A stretch of DNA of 64,000 nt, from NCBI RefSeq assembly GCF_025165815.1, contig NZ_JAFFZE010000014.1, positions 372,001-436,000 of the forward strand, written 5' to 3'. This DNA comes from Actinophytocola gossypii. Lineage in GTDB: Bacteria > Actinomycetota > Actinomycetes > Mycobacteriales > Pseudonocardiaceae. The notes beneath the pieces were generated by a model. It saw only the letters and a list, made by a program, of their open reading frames with translations, made no database searches and had not been told where the DNA came from. Positions within the stretch are counted from its first letter, which is position 1; every line of letters begins with the position of its first letter. The position numbers and the translations under genes are program-made. This document shows positions 29,256 through 40,397 of the stretch, one piece after another.

Positions 29256-30041
29256 GTGGTGACCAAGCTGAAGAAGTCCGAGTACCGGGCGGAGTTGGCC
29301 CGACTGCAGCTGGAGCTGGTGAAGCTGCAGGACTGGGTGCGGGCGCGCGGACTGCGGGTGGTGGTGCTGTTCGAGGGCCGGGACGCGGCCGGCAAGGGCG
29401 GGGTGATCAAGCGGATCGCGGAGCCGCTGAACCCGCGCGTCTGCCGGATCGCGGCGCTGGGCACGCCGACCGAGCGGGAGAAGTCGCAGTGGTACTTCCA
29501 GCGGTACGTGGCGCACCTGCCGGCGGCCGGGGAGATCGTGCTGTTCGACCGGTCCTGGTACAACCGCGCCGGGGTCGAGCGGGTGATGGGGTTCTGCACC
29601 GACGCGGAGTACCGGGAGTTCCTGGAGTCGGCGCCGGTGTTCGAGCGGCTGCTGATCCGGTCGGGGATCGTGCTGGTGAAGTACTGGTTCTCGGTGTCCG
29701 ACGAGGAGCAGGAGCGGCGGTTCCAGGACCGGATCGCGGATCGCACGAAGCGCTGGAAGATCTCGCCGATGGACCTGGAGGCCAGGCGGCGCTGGTTCGA
29801 CTACTCGAAGGCCAAGGACGTGATGTTCGCCCACACGGACGTGGACGACTCCCCGTGGTGGGTGGTCGACGCGGACAGCAAGAAGCGGGCGCGGCTGAAC
29901 TGCATCAGCCACCTGTTGTCCCGGGTGCCGTACGAGGACGTCGAGCCGTCCACGCTGGAGCTGCCGCCGCGCGGGGAGGCCGACCCTGGCTACGAGCGGC
30001 CGCCGCTGGAGTCGCAGCGGTGGATCCCCGAGGTGTACTAG
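29256..30041 (+). CDS. ppk2: Polyphosphate kinase 2 family protein
   Basis: 261 residues. Transfers phosphate from polyphosphate to nucleotides (or the reverse). Walker A-like GRDAAGKGG at residues 40-48, Walker B block VLFDRSWYNRAGVERVMGF, a lid region with RRFQDRIADRTKRWKISPMD, and the C-terminal LNCISHLLSRVPYEDV. One-domain length fits class I PPK2. Start is one of two adjacent GTG codons (29256 or 29259). Its stop codon overlaps that of sua5 on the other strand. Confidence 0.92.
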   Translation: MVTKLKKSEYRAELARLQLELVKLQDWVRARGLRVVVLFEGRDAAGKGGVIKRIAEPLNPRVCRIAALGTPTEREKSQWYFQRYVAHLPAAGEIVLFDRSWYNRAGVERVMGFCTDAEYREFLESAPVFERLLIRSGIVLVKYWFSVSDEEQERRFQDRIADRTKRWKISPMDLEARRRWFDYSKAKDVMFAHTDVDDSPWWVVDADSKKRARLNCISHLLSRVPYEDVEPSTLELPPRGEADPGYERPPLESQRWIPEVY

Positions 30042-30688
30042 GCGGGCCGGGTGACCTCGGTGCCGATGACCTCCTCGACGGCCGCGACGGGGACCGCGCC
30101 CTCGCGCAGGACCACCGGGCTGTCGCCGCTGAGGTCCACGATCGTGGACGGGACCGGCTCGCCGGACGGGCCGCCGTCGAGGTAGACGGCGACCGAGTCG
30201 CCGAGCTGGTCCTTGGCCTCGGTGACCGTGGCGGCCGGTGGCTTGCCGGAGGTGTTGGCGCTGGACACGGCCATCGGGCCGACGTCGCGCAGCAGCTCGA
30301 TCGCCACCGGGTGCAGGGGCATGCGCAGCATCACGGTGCCGTTGCTGTTGCCGAGGTCCCAGGCCAGCGACGGCGCGTGCGGCAGCACGATCGACAGGTC
30401 GCCGGGCCAGAACGCCTCGATCAGCTCGCGCGCGGTCCTTGGCACCGACAGCACCAGTCCGTCGATGGTCGTCCACGAGCCGACCAGCACGCCGACCGGC
30501 ATGTCGGGGCCGCGGTTCTTCGCCGCCAGCAGGGCGCGCACGGCCGACGAGGAGAACGCGTCCGCGCCGATGCCGTAGACCGTGTCGGTCGGGACCACCA
30601 CCAGGCGACCAGCACGCACCGCGCTCGCCGCGGCGGCCAGGCCGTCGGCCCGGTCCTGCTCCGCGGAGCAGTCGTACACCACACTCAC
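30038..30688 (-). CDS. L-threonylcarbamoyladenylate synthase (Sua5/YrdC/YciO family)
   Basis: 216 residues. Makes threonylcarbamoyl-AMP from threonine, bicarbonate and ATP for the t6A37 modification of ANN-decoding tRNAs. YrdC-domain motifs: PTDTVYGIGADAF (residues 33-45), the KNRGPDMPVGVLV basic patch, FWPGDLSIVLP and SSANTSGKP. GTG 30688 was chosen with GAGGGG upstream; an in-frame ATG further up gives 22 extra atypical residues. The short form lacks the Sua5 C-terminal domain. In many actinobacteria this gene lies between prmC and wecA/glyA, as here. Confidence 0.92.
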   Translation of the reverse strand: MSVVYDCSAEQDRADGLAAAASAVRAGRLVVVPTDTVYGIGADAFSSSAVRALLAAKNRGPDMPVGVLVGSWTTIDGLVLSVPRTARELIEAFWPGDLSIVLPHAPSLAWDLGNSNGTVMLRMPLHPVAIELLRDVGPMAVSSANTSGKPPAATVTEAKDQLGDSVAVYLDGGPSGEPVPSTIVDLSGDSPVVLREGAVPVAAVEEVIGTEVTRPA

Positions 30689-30775
30689 GACAGCCCCTCG
30701 CAGGCTCGGTGCTGCCGCTCGCGGCCACCCTGTGCTTGTTGGTTCGCTCCGCAAGCTCCGCTCACGGACGGAACC

Positions 30776-31597
30776 CTATACGCCCGACTTCGTGATCCGT
30801 CCGGCCATCTCGCGCGCGTGCCTTCGCCACGTCTGGCGGCGGAACCGGAACACGATCGCGAACACCAGGCCGGCCCCGACGACCGCGCCGACGACCACCA
30901 GGACCGGGTTGCCCATCAGGCCGCCGGCCACCACGGTGATCAGCCCGAGCGCCACCGTGAGCACCGCGAGGCTCACCGCGATGCCCTCCGGCGACCACGT
31001 CCACCGGCGGCCCAGCGCCACCTCGCGGAGCAGCTGCTGGGCGCCGCGGTCGAGTTCGTCGTCGCCGACGTCGAGCGAGAGGATCCGTTCGGCGGCCTGC
31101 TCGCAGATCAGCAGCTGCTGCTCGCTGGCGATCACCAGGGTGTCGTCCTCGGTCCTGGCCCGGCACTGCTCGGCCACCGAGTACCAGGCGCTGGCCAGGT
31201 AGTAGCGCAGCGTCGGGTCGCCCGGCCGGTCGGCGACCAGGTGCTCGAGGTCGGCCACCGCGCCGGCCGCGTGGCCCTCGCCGACCATGACCTGGGTGCG
31301 GCCGAGGCGGGCCAGCAGGGCGGCGGCCCCACCACCGGCCAGCGCGCGGCGGTAGTGCTCGTCGGCCTGGTGCCACCGGCCGCGGGCCAGGTGGACATCA
31401 CCCAGTCCCACCTGATCCAGTGGATCGTCACGCAGTCGGGCCGCGGCGCTGAACTCGTCGTACGCGGTGTCCAGCTGTCCGTCGAGCAGCGCGGATCTCG
31501 CCGAAGCGGCGTGCTGGACGGCCTCCGGGACGGTCCCGGGGAGGTCGTTCGGCACCAGTCGCCACTTGACGATCACGTCCTGCCACGCTCGAAGCAT
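30776..31597 (-). CDS. TPR-containing membrane protein
   Basis: 273 residues. The first about 150 residues form tetratricopeptide-like helical repeats (ARSALLDGQLDTAYDEFSAAARL, VHLARGRWHQADEHYRRALAGG, GRTQVMVGEGHAAGAVADLEHLVAD, LRYYLASAWYSVAEQC). Two membrane spans follow at about residues 205-224 and 227-247, and a basic tail ends the protein. Probably a scaffold or sensor; no specific role is evident. It is divergent from a small lipoprotein-like gene at 31655 and is followed by sua5 after 87 bases. Confidence 0.8.
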   Translation of the reverse strand: MLRAWQDVIVKWRLVPNDLPGTVPEAVQHAASARSALLDGQLDTAYDEFSAAARLRDDPLDQVGLGDVHLARGRWHQADEHYRRALAGGGAAALLARLGRTQVMVGEGHAAGAVADLEHLVADRPGDPTLRYYLASAWYSVAEQCRARTEDDTLVIASEQQLLICEQAAERILSLDVGDDELDRGAQQLLREVALGRRWTWSPEGIAVSLAVLTVALGLITVVAGGLMGNPVLVVVGAVVGAGLVFAIVFRFRRQTWRRHAREMAGRITKSGV

Positions 31598-31654
31598 TGG
31601 ATCACCCCGGCCGGCACGTTACTCTCGGTAGACCCGTGTCGGGGGGGTGTCGAG

Positions 31655-32296
31655 GTGAAGAAGGTGCCGAGCTTCCGGTCGCTGAGCTCGAGGTGGCTCG
31701 CGGTGTCCTGCGCCGCGCTCTACCTCGTGGTGAGCGCGGTCGTCGGTGCCGCCCTGCTGTCCACGCCACAGCCGGAGAAAGTGCGGGTCCCGGCCGCGGA
31801 CGGACCTACGCACATCGCGGACCGGGGTACCGAGAGCACCGTCGGGACGCCGAGGCCGCCGCCGGCCGGTTACCAGCGGGTGACCGGGCCGGAGCGGGTG
31901 CGGACCGTCATTCCGGTCGGCTGGCAGGTCGCCAAGGGCGGCGCGCCGGGTGCGATGCGCGCGACCGACCCGGCCGACAGCGGCCGGTTCGTCGGCTACG
32001 GCGGCGCGCCCGCGTCGCCGGAGGACATCGCCACGGTGCACGCGGAGAACGAGACGCGGTTCGCCGAGCGCACCGACGACTACCGGCGGATCGAGCTGAA
32101 CCGGGCGAACTACGCCGGCCACCCCGCGGTCGAGTGGCAGTACGAGCACGACGACGGCAGTGGCCCGCAGCGGGTGCGGGCCCTGTTCTGGCAGGTCGAC
32201 GGGATCGAGTACTTCATCTACGCGTCCGGCCCTCGGCCCCAGTGGCAGCGCATGCAACCCATCTACGACGAGATGGTGGCCAACTCACGCCCGTGA
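31655..32296 (+). CDS. Single-span membrane protein, function unknown
   Basis: 213 residues, with a membrane anchor at about 14-35 (LAVSCAALYLVVSAVVGAALL) and an external domain from residue 60: GYQRVTGPERVRTVIPVGWQVA ... RIELNRANYAGHPAVEWQYEHDDGSGPQRVRALFWQVDGIEYFIYASGP. The domain looks like the C-terminal module found after serine/threonine kinases and in related secreted actinobacterial proteins (PsbP/Mog1-like fold), an inference from pattern only. GTG 31655 follows a G-rich stretch. It converges with prmC, overlapping its stop region by 12 bases. Confidence 0.75.
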   Translation: MKKVPSFRSLSSRWLAVSCAALYLVVSAVVGAALLSTPQPEKVRVPAADGPTHIADRGTESTVGTPRPPPAGYQRVTGPERVRTVIPVGWQVAKGGAPGAMRATDPADSGRFVGYGGAPASPEDIATVHAENETRFAERTDDYRRIELNRANYAGHPAVEWQYEHDDGSGPQRVRALFWQVDGIEYFIYASGPRPQWQRMQPIYDEMVANSRP

Positions 32297-33151
32297 CCGG
32301 GCGGTGGCGAAGCGGGGGCGGCCGGCGAGGTCGGGGTGGCCCTGGACGTCGGTGAGGACGCGGCGGGTGGTGAGCAGGTCGAGCACGGCGTCGGCGTGGG
32401 ACTCGTCGTGCTCCATGGCGAACCGGCCGCCGGGGGCCAGCAGGCGGGCGGCGCAGCGGACCACGTGCGGGATGACCGACAGGCCGTCGGCGCCGGCGAA
32501 CACGGCCTGGAACGGGTCGTGCTCGCCAACTTCGGGGGGTACGACCGTGCTGACCGGTACGTAGGGCGGGTTGCACACCAGCAGGTCGACCCGTCCGTCC
32601 AGGTCCGCGAGCAGCGCGGGGTCGGACACGTCGCCGGCGTGCAGCACGATCGGGCTGTCGCCGGCCTCGGCGCGCCGGTCGGCGTTGTGCCTGGCCCAGG
32701 CGAGTGCCCGCTGGTCGAGCTCGACGGCGTGCACGGTCGCGTCCGGCCGGGCGGCGGCGAACGCGAGGGCCAGCGCGCCGGAGCCGGTGCACAGGTCGAC
32801 GATCAGGGGGTTCGGCACGCCGGTCAGCTCGGCCAGGCCCCACTCCAGCAGCAGTTCGGTCTCCGGCCGGGGGGTGAACACGCCGGGGCCCACCTCGACG
32901 GTGACCGGGCCGAGCGCGGCCCAGCCGATCAGGTGCTGCAGCGGGATCCGCTTGGCGCGCCGGGTCACCAGCTGCCCGATCGCCTCCACCACCTGCCGGT
33001 CGACCAGCGGCACCAGCATGAGCTTGCCGCGCTCGACGCCGAGTACGTGCGCGGCGATCAGCTCGGCGTCCACGCGCGGCGACGGCACACCGGCGCCGGC
33101 GAGGATGCGCTCGGCCTCCATCACGGCCAGCCGGAGGGGCTGTCGATTCAC
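32285..33151 (-). CDS. prmC: Peptide chain release factor N5-glutamine methyltransferase
   Basis: Methylates the Gln of the GGQ motif of release factors, using SAM. N-terminal helical domain RQPLRLAVMEAERILAGAGVPSPRVDAELIAAHVLG, then the Rossmann methyltransferase with IVDLCTGSGALALAFA and the catalytic NPPY at about residues 194-197. GTG 33151 (NRQPLRLAV, as in homologues) gives 288 residues. An alternative GTG at 33184 overlaps the prfA stop as GTGA and would add 11 residues. Directly downstream of its substrate gene prfA. Confidence 0.92.
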   Translation of the reverse strand: MNRQPLRLAVMEAERILAGAGVPSPRVDAELIAAHVLGVERGKLMLVPLVDRQVVEAIGQLVTRRAKRIPLQHLIGWAALGPVTVEVGPGVFTPRPETELLLEWGLAELTGVPNPLIVDLCTGSGALALAFAAARPDATVHAVELDQRALAWARHNADRRAEAGDSPIVLHAGDVSDPALLADLDGRVDLLVCNPPYVPVSTVVPPEVGEHDPFQAVFAGADGLSVIPHVVRCAARLLAPGGRFAMEHDESHADAVLDLLTTRRVLTDVQGHPDLAGRPRFATARSRA

Positions 33152-33180
33152 TGGCTCACGATCGCACAGGTGAACGGTTC

Positions 33181-34254
<1,074 letters not shown>

Positions 34255-34292
34255 GGGCGACCTTCTTTCGGGGAACGGGTCGAGACACGAAA

Positions 34293-34326
34293 ACGGCGCC
34301 CACCCGGATGTGCGGGTGGGCGCCGT
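34293..34326 (-). terminator. Rho-independent terminator after rpmE
   Basis: Perfect 14-bp arms (34293-34306 and 34313-34326; ACGGCGCCCACCCG and its complement) with a six-base loop. On the minus strand the stem is followed by TTTTC. It lies 9 bases after rpmE and before prfA, so the two genes are separately transcribed or read through only partly. Confidence 0.8.
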
Positions 34327-34334
34327 CGCGGAAG

Positions 34335-34553
34335 CTACTTGTTCTTCTGCCGCTTGCCGTAGCGGGCCTCGAAGCGCGCGACCCGGCCGCCGGTGTCGAG
34401 GATCTTCTGCTTGCCCGTGTAGAACGGGTGGCAGTTGGAGCAGACCTCGACGTGGATGCTGCCCGACTGCTTGGTGCTGCGCGTGGTGAACGTGTTCCCG
34501 CAGCCGCAGACGACCTCGGTCGTGACGTACTCGGGGTGGATACCGGTCTTCAC
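34335..34553 (-). CDS. rpmE: Ribosomal protein L31 (zinc-binding form)
   Basis: 72 residues. Four candidate zinc ligands: Cys in VVCGCGN and CSNCHPFY, marking the C+ form. C-terminal [23 protein letters not shown] is typical of L31. GTG 34553 is preceded by AAAGGG; the frame extends further upstream without a ribosome site. The leader contains a small hairpin (CCCCTCG/CGAGGGG, 34585-34601) that may affect translation. Own terminator downstream. Confidence 0.96.
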   Translation of the reverse strand: MKTGIHPEYVTTEVVCGCGNTFTTRSTKQSGSIHVEVCSNCHPFYTGKQKILDTGGRVARFEARYGKRQKNK

Positions 34554-34630
34554 AGATCTTGCCCTTTCTCGGTGGCCGCCGGGTCCCCTCGCGACGAGGG
34601 GTGAACCGGTGCCGGACTCGACCCAACAGT

Positions 34631-34649
34631 CTGCCAGATGTCCTGGCAG
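34631..34649 (-). terminator. Hairpin between rho and rpmE
   Basis: Arms CTGCCAG (34631-34637) and CTGGCAG (34643-34649), five-base loop, about 50 bases after the rho stop. Short, without a clear T-run, so it may be a weak terminator or a leader structure for rpmE. Confidence 0.4.
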
Positions 34650-34696
34650 GGGGTTCAACGCTCCCCTACCAGGACGTATTCCGGCGTCCCCGCTGG

Positions 34697-36757
34697 TCAG
34701 TCGTCGTTGACGGTCGGGGTGTTCTTCGCCACCTGCATCAGGAACTCGATGTTGGTGCGGGTCTTGCGCAGCTGGGTGAGCAGCAGGTCGATGGCCTGCT
34801 GGGTGTCCAGCGCGTGCAGCACCCGGCGCAGCTTCACGGTGATCGCGAGCTCGTCCGGCGAGAGCAGCAGCTCCTCCTTGCGGGTGCCGGACGCGTCCAC
34901 GTCCACCGCGGGGAAGGTGCGCTTGTCGGCGATCTTGCGGTCGAGCTTGAGCTCGGCGTTGCCGGTGCCCTTGAACTCCTCGAAGATCACCGTGTCACCG
35001 GCGGACCCGGTCTCCACCAGCGCGGTGGCGAAGATGGTCAGCGAGCCGCCGTCCTCGATGTTGCGGGCCGCGCCGAGGAACCGCTTCGGCGGGAACAGCG
35101 CGGTCGAGTCGACACCACCGGACAGGATCCGGCCGGACGCGGGCGCGGCCAGGTTGTAGGCGCGGCCGAGGCGGGTGATCGAGTCGAGCAGCACGACCAC
35201 GTCGTGGCCCATCTCGACGAGGCGCTTGGCCCGCTCGATGGACAGCTCGGCGACGGTGGTGTGGTCACCCGGCGGGCGGTCGAAGGTGGAGGCGATGACC
35301 TCGCCCTTCACCGACCGCTGCATGTCGGTGACCTCTTCCGGCCGCTCGTCCACGAGCACGACCATCAGGTAGCACTCGGGGTTGTTGGTGGTGATCGCGT
35401 TGGCGATCGACTGCAGCACCGAGGTCTTGCCGGCCTTGGGCGGCGACACGATGAGCGCGCGCTGGCCCTTGCCGACCGGCATCACCAGGTCGATGACGCG
35501 GGTGGTGAGCAGGTGCGGCTCGGTCTCCAGGCGCAGCCGCTCGTTCGGGTACAGCGGCGTCAGCTTGGTGAACTCGGGCCGGTTCTTGGCCTGGTCCGGC
35601 TCGAACCCGTTGATGGTCTCGACGCGCACCAGCGGGTTGAACTTCTGCCGCTGCTGCTCGCCCTCGCGGGGCTGGCGCACCATGCCGGTGATCGCGTCAC
35701 CCCGGCGCAGGCCGTACTTGCGGACCAGCGAGAGGGAGACGTAGACGTCGTTGGGGCCGGACAGGTAGCCGGAGGTGCGCACGAACGCGTAGTTGTCGAG
35801 CACGTCCAGCACGCCGGCCACCGGCAGCAGGACATCGTCCTCGCGGACCTCGGTGTCGGCACCGCCGCCGCCCTCGCCCCGGCCGCCACCGCGGCGGCGG
35901 CGGTCGCGGAACCGACGGCCGCGGCGCCGGCCGCCCTCGTCGTCGTCATCGTCGTCCGGGCCGTTGTCCCGGTTGCGGTTCTGGTTGCGGTCGCGACCCC
36001 GGCCGTCGTTGCGGTCGCGGTCCCTGTCCCGGTCGCGGTCCCGGCCCTGCCGGTCGCCCTTGTCGCGGCCGTCCCGGTTGTCGCGGTTGTCGGAGCGGTC
36101 GCCCTTGTCGGAGCGGTTCTCCGAGCGGTTCTCGGAACGGTTGTCGCTCCGGTCGTCCCGCTTGTCCGACTTGTCGCCTCGGTCGTCGCCGGAGCGCTGG
36201 TCGGTGTCGGGGCTGCCGGCGGCGCGGCCGGAGCCACGGCGCCGGCGGCTGCCGCCCTCGCGGCGCTCGCCGTCCTCGCCCTCGGCGGGCGGGGTGTCGG
36301 TCCTGGTCGGCGCGGCGGCTTGGTCGGCCTTCTGCTCCGGCTTGGCCTTCGACGCCCGGCCTTCGGTCTTGGGCTCCGTCTTGGACTCCGCCTTGACCTC
36401 GGTCTTCCCTTCGGTCTTCGGCTCGCTCGCGGGCTCGGTCTTGTCCCCCACACCGAGCGGAAGGGTCTCGGCCGGCGCCGGCGATGCCGATTTGGCCGGT
36501 GCGGACGAGCCCGCGCTCTGCCGCTCCTTGATCGCGGCGATCAGGTCGCCCTTGCGCATCCCGGTCGTGCCGGTGATGCCCAGCTGGCCGGCGAGTTCCC
36601 GCAACTCGGCGAGCACCATGCCCGACAGGCCGGCGCGCCGCTTGGTCGTGCCCCCGTTTGCGCTGGTGCGCGGCGCCTCGGCCGCGTCGGCGACAGTCCC
36701 GGACGCGTCCTGCGCGCCGTTGGCTGTTTCGCTGCCCAGCAGATCAGTGTTGCTCAC
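34697..36757 (-). CDS. rho: Transcription termination factor Rho
   Basis: 686-residue hexameric RNA helicase. Rho-N domain at about residues 45-80 ([32 protein letters not shown]). A long disordered insert follows (about 85-300), first Lys/Glu/Ala-rich, then Arg/Asp/Asn-rich with an RDRDRDRDR run. The cold-shock RNA-binding domain begins near 305 ([24 protein letters not shown]). Walker A is at about 430-445 ([18 protein letters not shown]), Walker [17 protein letters not shown] and the Q/R loops follow. Such inserts are usual in high-GC actinobacteria and add RNA contacts. A 384-base leader precedes it. Confidence 0.96.
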   Translation of the reverse strand: MSNTDLLGSETANGAQDASGTVADAAEAPRTSANGGTTKRRAGLSGMVLAELRELAGQLGITGTTGMRKGDLIAAIKERQSAGSSAPAKSASPAPAETLPLGVGDKTEPASEPKTEGKTEVKAESKTEPKTEGRASKAKPEQKADQAAAPTRTDTPPAEGEDGERREGGSRRRRGSGRAAGSPDTDQRSGDDRGDKSDKRDDRSDNRSENRSENRSDKGDRSDNRDNRDGRDKGDRQGRDRDRDRDRDRNDGRGRDRNQNRNRDNGPDDDDDDEGGRRRGRRFRDRRRRGGGRGEGGGGADTEVREDDVLLPVAGVLDVLDNYAFVRTSGYLSGPNDVYVSLSLVRKYGLRRGDAITGMVRQPREGEQQRQKFNPLVRVETINGFEPDQAKNRPEFTKLTPLYPNERLRLETEPHLLTTRVIDLVMPVGKGQRALIVSPPKAGKTSVLQSIANAITTNNPECYLMVVLVDERPEEVTDMQRSVKGEVIASTFDRPPGDHTTVAELSIERAKRLVEMGHDVVVLLDSITRLGRAYNLAAPASGRILSGGVDSTALFPPKRFLGAARNIEDGGSLTIFATALVETGSAGDTVIFEEFKGTGNAELKLDRKIADKRTFPAVDVDASGTRKEELLLSPDELAITVKLRRVLHALDTQQAIDLLLTQLRKTRTNIEFLMQVAKNTPTVNDD

Positions 36758-37141
36758 TCATGTCCTTCCTGACCAGGTCCCCGCCTCCACAGGAGGACCC
36801 GTGTACCAGCGGACCGCCGTCCGACGAACTCGAGACGGCGTATTCCCCGGTTGATTGACCTCCGTCACGGCCATGGCCACCTGGCGTTTCGCCATTGCGG
36901 ACGATGATCGTCAACGCGGAGCTGTCTCTCGGCCACCACGGCTTTCGGTATCCGCCAGCGTCGACTCCGACCTCGGAAGGCCGAGCCGGCGTCAGGAACG
37001 GATGATGCGACCCGGAAATGATTTCCCCGGGAACGACACCGGGCGCCCGTACGCGCGGTGACTGACGTCCCTGAGGGTAGACCGCCCCGCATCCGGGTGC
37101 AACAACCGGGGTGCCGGCGTGGCTGACCGATTCAACGCCCC
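36758..37141. other. Long rho leader region
   Basis: 384 bases between thrB and rho. No credible gene. A candidate leftward promoter lies at its thrB end (37074-37102), which would give rho a leader of roughly 300 bases. Long untranslated leaders that are targets of Rho itself are well known for rho genes and would fit autoregulation, but no attenuator structure can be proved by eye. Confidence 0.45.
37074..37102 (-). promoter_or_regulatory. Candidate rho promoter
   Basis: Minus strand TTGCAC (37102-37097), 17-base spacer, TACCCT (37079-37074). The hexamers match consensus only moderately, but spacing is ideal and the site sits in the intergenic leader. Confidence 0.3.
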
Positions 37142-38041
37142 CTACCTGGAATTTGTTCCGATCCGCTCGGCGCGGACCCCGTGCCGGTCGATCGGCAGGT
37201 CGAGCGCGGCGAACCCCCCGGTGTCCACACCGGCCGGCAGCGCCCCGTCCGGCGGCAGCGCGAGCACGGTCGGTCCGGCACCGGAAACCGTTGCGGGAAC
37301 ACCGTTCGCGCGAAGTTCACGCACTACTCGCATGGTGTTCGGCCAGGCCGACTCCCGGTAGTCCTGGTGCAGCCGGTCGGCGGTGGCGGCCAGCAGCAGG
37401 TCGGGCCGGGCGGTCAGCGCGTGCACCGCGAGCGCGCACCGGCCGGCGGCGAACGCGGCGTCGGCGTGCGGCACGGTCGCCGGCAGCAGGCCCCTGGTCA
37501 GCGAGGTGGCGGAGTGCTCCTCGGGTACCAGGACGACCGGCCGCAGCCCGGCGTGCGGCTCGAGCCGGACGGCACGGTACGTCGAGTCGTCCTCGACCCA
37601 GGCCAGGGCGAGCCCGCCGGAGAGACTGGCGGCCACGTTGTCGGCGTGTCCCTCGAACGACGCGGCCAGGTCGAGGGCGTCGGCACGGGTGTCGTCGTCC
37701 AGCGGACGGTCGGCGAGCGCGTACCCGGCGGCGATCCCGGCCACGATCGCGGCGGCCGATGACCCGAGCCCACGCGCGTGCGGGATCGCGTTGACGCAGG
37801 TCAGCTCCACGCCGGGCAGGTCGAGACCGAGCCGGTCGGCGGCGGCCCGCAGGGCGCGGACGACCAGGTGCTTCTCGTCGACGACGAGGTCGGCGCCCTC
37901 ACCGGTGACGGTTCCGGTGACCCCGGTGCCGGTGGCCCGCACCTCGACCACGTCGTACCGGGCGAGCGCGAGCCCCAGCGCGTCGAACCCGGACCCGAGG
38001 TTGGCGGCCGACGCGGGGACGGTGACCCGGACCGCCCTCAC
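37142..38041 (-). CDS. thrB: Homoserine kinase
   Basis: GHMP-family kinase making O-phosphohomoserine from homoserine and ATP, 299 residues. Motif 1 [21 protein letters not shown] (residues 7-27), the ATP-binding [12 protein letters not shown] (88-99) and motif 3 [13 protein letters not shown] are present. The GTG start overlaps the thrC stop (GTGA), so translation is coupled. It is the last gene of lysA-hom-thrC-thrB and runs into the rho leader. Confidence 0.95.
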   Translation of the reverse strand: MRAVRVTVPASAANLGSGFDALGLALARYDVVEVRATGTGVTGTVTGEGADLVVDEKHLVVRALRAAADRLGLDLPGVELTCVNAIPHARGLGSSAAAIVAGIAAGYALADRPLDDDTRADALDLAASFEGHADNVAASLSGGLALAWVEDDSTYRAVRLEPHAGLRPVVLVPEEHSATSLTRGLLPATVPHADAAFAAGRCALAVHALTARPDLLLAATADRLHQDYRESAWPNTMRVVRELRANGVPATVSGAGPTVLALPPDGALPAGVDTGGFAALDLPIDRHGVRAERIGTNSR

Positions 38042-39114
38042 ACCAGCTCCAGGGCCGACGCCACCGCCCCCGGCTCGACCGGGACCGGTTCCACGGGGGC
38101 CATGGTGGCCAGTGCGGTGTCCGGGTCCTTGAGGCCGTGGCCGGTGACCGTGCAGACCACGGTCGAGCCGGCCGGCAGGCGCCCGTCCGACGCGGTCAGC
38201 AGCAGACCGGCCACGCTGGTGGCGGACGCGGGCTCCACGAACACGCCCTCGCGGCTGGCCAGCAGGTGGTAGGCGTCCAGGATCCGCTCGTCGGGGAGCA
38301 TGTCGATCAGGCCGTTCGAGGCGTCCCTGGCCGCGATCGCGCCGGCCCAGGACGCCGGGTTGCCGACCCGGATCGCGGTGGCGATGGTGTCCGGGTCGCG
38401 TACCGGCTCGCCGTGGACCAGCGGCGCGGCGCCCTCGGCCTGGAAGCCGAACAGCCGCGGTGTGGCGTCCACCACTCCGTCGGCGGCGTAGACCGTGTAG
38501 CCCTTCCAGTACGCGGTGATGTTGCCCGCGTTGCCGACCGGCAGCAGGTGCACGTCCGGGGCGCGGCCGAGCGCGTCGCAGATCTCCCAGGCGGCGGTCT
38601 GCTGGCCGACCAGACGGATCGGGTTGACCGAGTTCACCAGCTCGATCGGGTACTCGGCCGCGGTCTTGCGGGCCAGCTCCAGGCAGTCGTCGAAGTTGCC
38701 GTCGATCTGCAGGATCCGGGCGCCGTAGGCGACGGCCTGGGCGAGCTTGCCCAGCGCGATCTTGCCGCGCGGCACCAGCACGGCACAGGTCAGGCCGGCA
38801 CGGGCGGCGTAGGCGGCGGCGGACGCCGAGGTGTTGCCGGTGGACGCGCAGATGACCCCGGTGGCGCCGGTGGCCAGGGCGTGGGTCATCGCCACGGTCA
38901 TGCCGCGGTCCTTGAACGAGCCGGTCGGGTTCGCGCCCTCGATCTTGAGGTACACCCGGCACCCGGTCAGCTCGGCCAGGTGTGGCGCCTCGAGCAGGGG
39001 CGTGCCGCCCTCCTGCAGGGTGACCACCCTGGCGCCGTCGGGCAGGCTGATCCGGTCGGCGTAGGCCTGGATGATCCCGGGCCAGGCCGGCCGTGTCGTG
39101 GAGGCCGCTGTCAT
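38038..39114 (-). CDS. thrC: Threonine synthase
   Basis: PLP enzyme converting O-phosphohomoserine to threonine, 358 residues. Cofactor Lys is K68 in [15 protein letters not shown], with the phosphate-binding loop [15 protein letters not shown] and the early IEGANPTGS. The length marks the short, actinobacterial threonine-synthase type. It begins within the last four bases of hom and ends within the first four of thrB. Confidence 0.96.
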   Translation of the reverse strand: MTAASTTRPAWPGIIQAYADRISLPDGARVVTLQEGGTPLLEAPHLAELTGCRVYLKIEGANPTGSFKDRGMTVAMTHALATGATGVICASTGNTSASAAAYAARAGLTCAVLVPRGKIALGKLAQAVAYGARILQIDGNFDDCLELARKTAAEYPIELVNSVNPIRLVGQQTAAWEICDALGRAPDVHLLPVGNAGNITAYWKGYTVYAADGVVDATPRLFGFQAEGAAPLVHGEPVRDPDTIATAIRVGNPASWAGAIAARDASNGLIDMLPDERILDAYHLLASREGVFVEPASATSVAGLLLTASDGRLPAGSTVVCTVTGHGLKDPDTALATMAPVEPVPVEPGAVASALELV

Positions 39115-40397
39115 TGTTCCTCGCCTTCGACCCGCATCACACTGACCACGTCGTGCACCACCGGCAGGCCGGCGATCTTGTCCACTGTGGAACGCAGGGC
39201 CTCGTCCGGGGCCGAGTGCGTCACGATCACCAGGCTCGCGTCGTCGGTGCGGCCCTGCTGGCGCACCGCGGCGATGCTCACGTCGTGCTCGGCGAACACC
39301 GACGCCACCGAGGACAGCACGCCCGCGCGGTCGGCCACGTCGAGGCTGATGTGGTAGCGGGTGTCCACCCGGGAGATCGGCCGCACCGGCAGCGCGGCGT
39401 AGGAGGACTCCCCCGGCCCGCGCCCGCCGACCACCCGGTTGCGGGCCACCGCGACCAGGTCGCCGAGCACCGCGCTCGCGGTCGGCGCGCCGCCTGCGCC
39501 CTGGCCGTAGAACATCAGCGAGCCGGCCGCGTCGGCCTCGACGAACACGGCGTTGAACGCGCCGCCGACGCCGGCGAGCGGGTGGGTGCGCGGGATCATC
39601 GCCGGGTGCACGCGCACCGCGACGGCCTCGGCGCCCTCGCTGTCGACCCGTTCGCAGATGGCGAGGAGCTTGATCGTGCGGCCGAGCGCGCGGGCCGCGG
39701 CGACGTCGGCCGGAGTGACCGAGGAGATGCCCTCGCGGTACACCTGGGCCGCGGTCACCCTGGTGTGGAAGGCGATCGAGGCGAGGATGGCGGCCTTGGA
39801 CGCGGCGTCGTAGCCGTCCACGTCGGCCGTCGGGTCGGCCTCCGCGTAGCCGAGCCGGGACGCCTCGTCGAGCGTCTCCGCGTAGCCGGCGCCCGAGGAG
39901 TCCATTTCGGACAGGATGTAGTTGGTCGTGCCGTTGACGATCCCCATCACCCGGGTGATCCGGTCACCGGCGAGCGACTCGCGCAGCGGGCGCAGCAGCG
40001 GGATCGCGCCCGCCACGGCCGCCTCGAAGTACAGGTCGGCGCCGGAGGACTCGGCGGCGGCGAACAGTTCCGCCGCGTGCTCGGCGAGCAGCGCCTTGTT
40101 CGCGGTGACCACGGACTTGCCGGCCCGCAGGGCCTGGACGAGCAGGGCACGGGCCGGCTCGATGCCGCCGATCACCTCGACTACGACGTCCACATCGGAC
40201 TCGACGAGCGCGGCGGCGTCGGTGGTGATGAGGTGCGCCGGCACGTCCGGGTGCCGGTTCGGCCTGCGGACCGCGACCCCGGTCAGCTCGACGTCGTCGC
40301 CGATCCGCGCGGCGAGGTCGCCCGACTGCTCGGTGAGCAGCCGGACCACTTGCCCGCCAACGGTTCCGCAGCCGAGCATGGCCACCTTGACACTCAT
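39111..40397 (-). CDS. hom: Homoserine dehydrogenase
   Basis: 428 residues. Reduces aspartate semialdehyde to homoserine. N-terminal NAD(P)-binding GCGTVGGQV (residues 9-17), catalytic region with [11 protein letters not shown] and [19 protein letters not shown] (Lys and Asp of the active site), and a C-terminal ACT domain from about residue 350 ([29 protein letters not shown]) that normally gives threonine feedback inhibition. ATG 40397 overlaps the lysA stop (ATGA). Confidence 0.96.
   Translation of the reverse strand: MSVKVAMLGCGTVGGQVVRLLTEQSGDLAARIGDDVELTGVAVRRPNRHPDVPAHLITTDAAALVESDVDVVVEVIGGIEPARALLVQALRAGKSVVTANKALLAEHAAELFAAAESSGADLYFEAAVAGAIPLLRPLRESLAGDRITRVMGIVNGTTNYILSEMDSSGAGYAETLDEASRLGYAEADPTADVDGYDAASKAAILASIAFHTRVTAAQVYREGISSVTPADVAAARALGRTIKLLAICERVDSEGAEAVAVRVHPAMIPRTHPLAGVGGAFNAVFVEADAAGSLMFYGQGAGGAPTASAVLGDLVAVARNRVVGGRGPGESSYAALPVRPISRVDTRYHISLDVADRAGVLSSVASVFAEHDVSIAAVRQQGRTDDASLVIVTHSAPDEALRSTVDKIAGLPVVHDVVSVMRVEGEEQ

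Noticed and set aside
27929-32296. A 1455-codon forward open frame running opposite glyA and through sua5
   Set aside because: It is a by-product of GC-rich codon bias opposite glyA. Only its last 213 codons (from GTG 31655) look like a real protein; glyA, ppk2 and sua5 in other frames have clear motifs.
36855-37061. Forward 68-codon frame in the rho leader
   Set aside because: No ribosome site, no recognisable sequence, and it lies in a probable untranslated leader on the other strand.
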